Shown here: positions 51,811 through 55,610 of the stretch, one piece after another
How the letters are laid out: every line of letters begins with the position of its first letter
How positions within the stretch are numbered: position 1 is the stretch's first letter
Origin: Pseudomonadota bacterium
GTDB lineage: Bacteria > Pseudomonadota > Gammaproteobacteria > Burkholderiales > Thiobacillaceae
Reading direction: 5' to 3'
DNA length: 55,610 bases
Assembly: GCA_021802555.1 (NCBI GenBank)
Contig: JAJZRU010000017.1
Location: forward strand, 1 to 55,610
Position numbers and translations under genes: made by a program
The notes under the pieces: generated by a model
The model's input: the letters and a program-made list of their open reading frames with translations, nothing else
What the model was told of the DNA's origin: nothing
Databases searched by the model: none

Positions 51811-54800
51811 ATGCCCCCCAGCTTCGTTCACCTGCGTCTGCACTCCGAGTATTCCGTGACCGACGGAACCGTGCGGGTGGATGACGCCGTCGCGCTGGCC
51901 GTGGCCGACGGGATGCCGGCGCTGGGTCTGAGCGATCTGAACAACACCTTCGCCTGGGTGAAGTTTTACCGCGCGGCGCGGACCAAGGGCATCAAGCCGG
52001 TTTTTGGCGTCGATGCCTGGGTGGCCAATCCCAAGGACGCCCAGCGGCCCTCGCGTCTTCTTTTGCTGGTGCGCCACGTTGAAGGCTACCGGAGACTCTG
52101 CGAGGTTCTGACGCGCGCCTACCGCGATGGGATGCGGCGGGGCCGGGCGGAAATAGATTCGCGTTGGCTTGCCGGGGAGGACAATCGCGGCTTGCTGGCC
52201 TTGTCAGGCGGCTTCCAGGGCGATGTCGCCCAGTCGATACTGAGCGGGAATTTGGGTCAGGCAAGGCAACAGGCTGAAGCCTGGCTGCGGGCATTCCCGG
52301 AAGGATATTATCTGGAGTTGCAGCGCTATGGTCGGCCGGAGACGGAGGCGCTGATTGACGGCCTGCTGGAAATAGGAGCCGACCTGGGCATCCCCAGCGT
52401 GGCTACCCATCCCATACAGTTCGCGCGGGCGGAAGATTTCAAGGCTCATGAGGCACGCGTATGCATCGCCCAGGGCGAGTTGCTGGGCGATGTTCGCCGT
52501 ATCAAGGCTTACACGCCCGAGCAGTATTTCAAGAGCACAGTGGAAATGGCGGCACTGTTCGCCGACCTGCCCGAGGCCCTGGCCAACAGCGTGGAAATCG
52601 CCAAGCGCTGCAATCTGACGCTGGAGTTGGGCAAGAGCAAACTGCCGCTTTTTCCCACCCCGGGCGGCAAAACGCTGGACGAACACATAGGCGAGGCGGC
52701 CTACGAAGGTTTGGCCCGCCGCCTCACGCACTTGTATCCCGATCCGCAAGCGCGCGAGGGCAGGCGCACCGAATACGAGAAGCGCCTGGAATTCGAGCTC
52801 GGCACCATCGTCCAGATGGGTTTCCCGGGCTATTTCCTCATCGTTGCCGATTTCATCAACTGGGCCAAAAACAATCATGTGCCGGTGGGTCCGGGGCGCG
52901 GCTCCGGAGCCGGCTCGCTGGTGGCCTATAGCCTGGGCATCACCGATCTGGACCCCTTGCGCTACGATCTTCTGTTCGAGCGCTTCCTCAATCCCGAGCG
53001 CGTGTCCATGCCGGACTTCGACGTGGATTTCTGCCAGGATGGGCGCGATCGCGTAATCAATTACGTCAAGGAGCGCTACGGCGCCGACGCCGTCTCGCAA
53101 ATCGCCACTTTCGGCACACTCGGCTCCAAATCGGTGATCCGGGACGTCGGGCGGGTATTGGACATGCCCTATGTCTATTGCGACAAGCTCTCCAAGCTCG
53201 TGCCCATGGAAGGAGTCAAGCCTGTTTCACTGGCCAAGGCCTTGGAAATGGAGCCGCAGCTCAAAGAGCGCTACGACAGCGAGGAAGAAGTCAAGGAGCT
53301 GTTCACCTTGGCGGAAAAACTGGAAGATCTGCCGCGCAACGTAGGCATGCATGCTGGCGGGGTGCTCATCGCGCCGGGCAAGCTGACCGATTTTTGTCCG
53401 CTATACCGCCAGGAAGGATCGGATGCCTTCGTTTCCCAGTTCGACAAAGACGACGTCGAGGCGGTCGGCCTGGTCAAGTTCGACTTCCTGGGCCTGCGCA
53501 CGCTCACCATCCTGAACGAAGCGGTCGGTTTCGTGCGGCGCCAGCCCGGCATGGAAACTTTCCGCTTGGAAGAACTTCCGCTCGACGATGCCGCAGTCTA
53601 TCGGCTGTTCGCGGAAGGCAATACCACCGGCGTGTTCCAGTCGGAATCGCGCTCGGCCAAGGACCTGGAGCGGCGGCTCAAGGCGGATTGCTTCGAGGAC
53701 ATCATCGCCCTCATGGCGCTGAACCGGCCCGGCCCGCTCGGTTCCGGCATGGTGGACGACTTCATCGCGCGCAAGCAGGGCAGGCAGACGCCGGAGTACT
53801 TCCACCCGGATCTGGAAGCGGTGCTCAAGTCCACTTACGGCATCATCGTCTATCAGGAACAGGTGATGCTCGTCGCTCAGATCCTGGCCGGCTATACGCT
53901 GGGCGGGGCGGACATGCTGCGCCGCGCCATGGGCAAGAAAAAGCCCGAGGAAATGGCCAAGCAGCGGGCGATTTTCCTGGAAGGGGCGCAAGGCCGCGGC
54001 GTCGATGCCAAGCTGGCGGAGCGTTTGTTCGACCTGATGGAAAAATTCGCGGAATACGGTTTCAACAAGTCGCATTCCGCGGCCTACGCCCTGGTTGCCT
54101 ACCAGACCGCGTGGCTCAAGGCGCATTACCCGGCCGAGTTCATAGCGGCGACGCTGTCCTCGGAAATGGCCGACACCGACAAGGTGAGAGTGTTTTTCGA
54201 GGATTGCCGGGCCAACGGCATCGAAGTGCTGGCGCCGGACATCAACCTTTCCGGCTACCGCTTCGAGCCGGTCGGCCCGCGCCAGGTACGCTATGGCCTG
54301 GGCGCCATCAAAGGCACCGGCGAAGCGGCGATCGCGGCCATCGTTGCCGCGCGCGAAACGGGGGGGCCTTTTACCGGGCTGTTCGAACTGGCCCGGCGCG
54401 TAGACAAGAAAGCCATCAATCGGCGCGTGCTCGAAGCGCTGGTCAAGGCCGGTGCGTTTGACGGTCTGGAGAATGATCGGGCGCGTTTGCTCGCGAGCGT
54501 AGGCGTCGCCCTCGATCTGGCCAGCAAGGCGGCGCAGGACAGCGGCCAGGGCGGATTGTTTGGCGAAGCCGTGATCGGGGAGGACGAGCCTTTGGCCGAC
54601 GTTCCTGGTTGGGGCGACGTGGAAAGGCTCTTGCAGGAAAAATCTGCTTTGGGCTATTACCTGTCGGGCCATCCGTTCACCGCCTATGCCCCCGAAGTGC
54701 GCAGATTTGCCAGGAAGCCCTTGGCCGAACTGGAGCCGAGCCGGGAGTTGCAGGTCCTGGCAGGCATCGTGACCGGCCTGCGCACGCAAATGACACGGCG

Positions 54801-55248
54801 GGGAAAAATGGCCATTCTGCTGCTCGACGACGATACTGCCCCGGTGGAAGTGGCGATTTTCAACGAACAGTTCGAGCGATTTCGCGACTGGCTCAAGGAA
54901 GATGCTTTGCTTGTCGTCGAAGGCAAGGTCAGTCGGGACGACTATTCAGGCGGTCTGCGCATCACGGCGGAACAATTGTATGACTTGGCGGGGGCGCGCG
55001 GCCGATTCGCGCAGGAATTGAACCTTAGGCTGAACGGGCAGGCGGATGCCGGCAAGCTCAGGCAAATGCTGGAACCCTACCGTCAGGGCGCCGCAACGGG
55101 CTGCCCGGTGCATTTGGTTTACCACAACGGTCAAGCCGAATGTCGGATTCGCCTGGGGGAAACCTGGCAAGTCAGTTTGCAGGACAGGCTGCTGGAATCT
55201 CTTCGAGCCTGGCTGGACGATGCCAGCGTGAGGGTGCTCTACAAATAA
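51811..55248 (+). CDS. dnaE: DNA polymerase III alpha subunit
   Basis: A 1145-residue C-family replicative polymerase. The N-terminal PHP domain starts FVHLRLHSEYSVTDGTVRVD. The palm aspartates are Asp402 and Asp404 in MPDFDVDFCQDGRD and Asp558 in KFDFLGLRTL. GRGSGAGSLVAYSLGITDLDPL near 360 and GMHAGGVLIAP near 515 are also typical. The tandem helix-hairpin-helix and the OB fold (ELQVLAGIVTGLRTQMTRRGKMA) lie in the last 250 residues. The ATG at 51811 has GAGGAATTGACC before it, six bases inside a TTG-opening frame. Confidence 0.97.
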   Translation: MPPSFVHLRLHSEYSVTDGTVRVDDAVALAVADGMPALGLSDLNNTFAWVKFYRAARTKGIKPVFGVDAWVANPKDAQRPSRLLLLVRHVEGYRRLCEVLTRAYRDGMRRGRAEIDSRWLAGEDNRGLLALSGGFQGDVAQSILSGNLGQARQQAEAWLRAFPEGYYLELQRYGRPETEALIDGLLEIGADLGIPSVATHPIQFARAEDFKAHEARVCIAQGELLGDVRRIKAYTPEQYFKSTVEMAALFADLPEALANSVEIAKRCNLTLELGKSKLPLFPTPGGKTLDEHIGEAAYEGLARRLTHLYPDPQAREGRRTEYEKRLEFELGTIVQMGFPGYFLIVADFINWAKNNHVPVGPGRGSGAGSLVAYSLGITDLDPLRYDLLFERFLNPERVSMPDFDVDFCQDGRDRVINYVKERYGADAVSQIATFGTLGSKSVIRDVGRVLDMPYVYCDKLSKLVPMEGVKPVSLAKALEMEPQLKERYDSEEEVKELFTLAEKLEDLPRNVGMHAGGVLIAPGKLTDFCPLYRQEGSDAFVSQFDKDDVEAVGLVKFDFLGLRTLTILNEAVGFVRRQPGMETFRLEELPLDDAAVYRLFAEGNTTGVFQSESRSAKDLERRLKADCFEDIIALMALNRPGPLGSGMVDDFIARKQGRQTPEYFHPDLEAVLKSTYGIIVYQEQVMLVAQILAGYTLGGADMLRRAMGKKKPEEMAKQRAIFLEGAQGRGVDAKLAERLFDLMEKFAEYGFNKSHSAAYALVAYQTAWLKAHYPAEFIAATLSSEMADTDKVRVFFEDCRANGIEVLAPDINLSGYRFEPVGPRQVRYGLGAIKGTGEAAIAAIVAARETGGPFTGLFELARRVDKKAINRRVLEALVKAGAFDGLENDRARLLASVGVALDLASKAAQDSGQGGLFGEAVIGEDEPLADVPGWGDVERLLQEKSALGYYLSGHPFTAYAPEVRRFARKPLAELEPSRELQVLAGIVTGLRTQMTRRGKMAILLLDDDTAPVEVAIFNEQFERFRDWLKEDALLVVEGKVSRDDYSGGLRITAEQLYDLAGARGRFAQELNLRLNGQADAGKLRQMLEPYRQGAATGCPVHLVYHNGQAECRIRLGETWQVSLQDRLLESLRAWLDDASVRVLYK

Positions 55249-55309
55249 ACCATAAAAAATAAATAGTTATATTTTTTTCCTTTGGGCGGGCGGGCTTTTC
55301 AAAAAAAGG

Positions 55310-55338
55310 TTGCACAAATAAGAAAAATATTAGAAAAT
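55310..55338 (+). promoter_or_regulatory. Candidate promoter of the putative small RNA
   Basis: TTGCAC at 55310-55315 and GAAAAT at 55333-55338 stand 17 bp apart. The -35 matches only three of six positions and the -10 four of six, so each box is weak alone. The expected start near 55345 coincides with the first base of the 5' stem of the small RNA. Confidence 0.4.
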
Positions 55339-55344
55339 TCTAAT

Positions 55345-55440
55345 AACACTAACGCACCTGTTCTGCAGGTCTTAGTGTTGTCTCCTCCATCCTCCTCCTT
55401 TGGTGGATTTTAAAGCCCGGTGCAAACCGGGCTTTTTTTT
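55345..55440 (+). ncRNA. Putative small RNA with anti-Shine-Dalgarno loop
   Basis: A 96-nt unit with three stems. The first is AACACTAA/TTAGTGTT, enclosing ACCTG/CAGGT with a 5-base loop. The second, TCCATC/GGTGGA (55386-55391 and 55402-55407, one G-T pair), presents CTCCTCC in its loop, with another CTCCTCC just ahead of it. The third is the terminator below. No reading frame is present. The C-rich loop could pair with ribosome-binding sites (AGGAGG). It lies 96 bp past dnaE. A betaproteobacterial toxic small-RNA family in Rfam carries a similar motif, as I remember it; this was not checked. Confidence 0.65.
55413..55440 (+). terminator. Rho-independent terminator
   Basis: AAGCCCGG and CCGGGCTT form an 8-bp stem around TGCAAA and are followed by six further T. 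It ends the putative small RNA and would also stop any dnaE read-through. Confidence 0.92.
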
Positions 55441-55472
55441 CAAGTCGTGCACCGCCTGCCTAGATAGTGTCG

Positions 55473-55610
55473 TCACGAGATTCGCAACCACAGGACGAGG
55501 CAGCGAATCTGAGTGGCGGCAAGAAAGGACGATAGCCGTTTAGCGTAGCGCGTGGCGATACCCCGCCACTGCTTGAGCAGCAGGAACGCGTTCTCGACCA
55601 GGTGCCGCTG
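55473..55610 (-). mobile_element. 3' end of an IS5-type transposase gene (cut by window edge)
   Basis: The minus-strand frame enters from the window end and stops at TGA (55475-55473). The last 45 residues read VENAFLLLKQWRGIATRYAK, then SSFLAATQIRCLVLWLRIS. This is the end of the IS5-family catalytic domain: the glutamate of DDE falls in VEN, and LKQWRGIATRYAK is the typical following helix. Bases 55461-55472 hold the likely element end, which was not delimited. Confidence 0.85.

Noticed and set aside
55473-55610. tRNA or rRNA gene near the window end
   Set aside because: The sequence translates on the minus strand into a typical IS5 transposase tail; no cloverleaf was found here or elsewhere in the window.

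Overview
The window looks like a chromosomal segment of a GC-rich betaproteobacterium, most likely a chemolithotrophic sulfur or iron oxidiser related to Thiobacillus, Sulfuricella or Gallionellaceae. The evidence is gene content: a Qmo-type flavoprotein complex with HdrC and HdrB subunits, a TauE/SafE anion exporter paired with a TIGR02186 protein, a betaproteobacterial proteasome homologue (BPH), and typically betaproteobacterial gene orders (murJ-ribF-ileS-lspA-slpA-ispH; hisDCBHAFIE-hit-tatABC; sigma factor-DUF3619-DUF3106). This placement is inference; no rRNA or tRNA gene is present.

Region 1-10.2 kb is accessory. It begins with the tail of an ISL3-type transposase. Next is a leftward cluster of oxidoreductases (two zinc-free MDR reductases, a Gfo/Idh/MocA dehydrogenase, a GlcG/HbpS protein, a NIPSNAP protein and a flavodoxin-fold quinone reductase), divergent from an ArsR-type regulator with clear palindromic operators. 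It continues with an epimerase-like protein, a DHA2 efflux pump divergent from a second ArsR-type regulator, and a GFA-family protein. Relics are scattered through it: the first 33 codons of a third MDR gene, a frameshifted IS630 transposase, a WYL-regulator tail, and short direct repeats.

Region 10.2-17.3 kb holds a P3A proton ATPase, a HAD phosphatase-Rieske-SppA operon, a 148-bp nested palindromic element, a Rof/ECF sigma/DUF3619/DUF3106 operon, a His/Lys-rich exported peptide and a two-unit intergenic repeat. Region 17.3-24.4 kb (minus strand) is the conserved ispH-slpA-lspA-ileS-ribF and murJ block.

Region 24.5-36.3 kb (mostly plus strand) carries usp, the TauE/TIGR02186 pair, msrB, and a rubrerythrin gene followed by genes for a GlpC-like Fe-S protein and a DUF3501 protein. 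It then has cfa, a CNP1-like gene, proB, BPH, yajQ, a DJ-1 gene, a CBS-domain gene, ppa and a yfcE-like phosphodiesterase gene. Region 36.4-41.6 kb is the qmoA-qmoB-hdrC-hdrB operon, closed by a good terminator and followed by a small unknown gene. A Fur/PerR-type gene at 42.0-42.4 kb has in its upstream region a near-copy of the palindrome that lies just downstream of the rubrerythrin promoter, suggesting a small peroxide or iron regulon. The his-hit-tatABC block, an ammonium transporter with two NtrC-like sites, and dnaE fill the rest.

Downstream of dnaE is a compact stem-loop / anti-Shine-Dalgarno loop / terminator structure that looks like an unannotated small RNA. The window ends inside an IS5-type transposase. 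The best candidates for new biology are the small RNA, the rubrerythrin/PerR operator pair with its Fe-S/DUF3501 genes, the Qmo/HdrCB operon with its small downstream gene, and the 148-bp nested palindrome.
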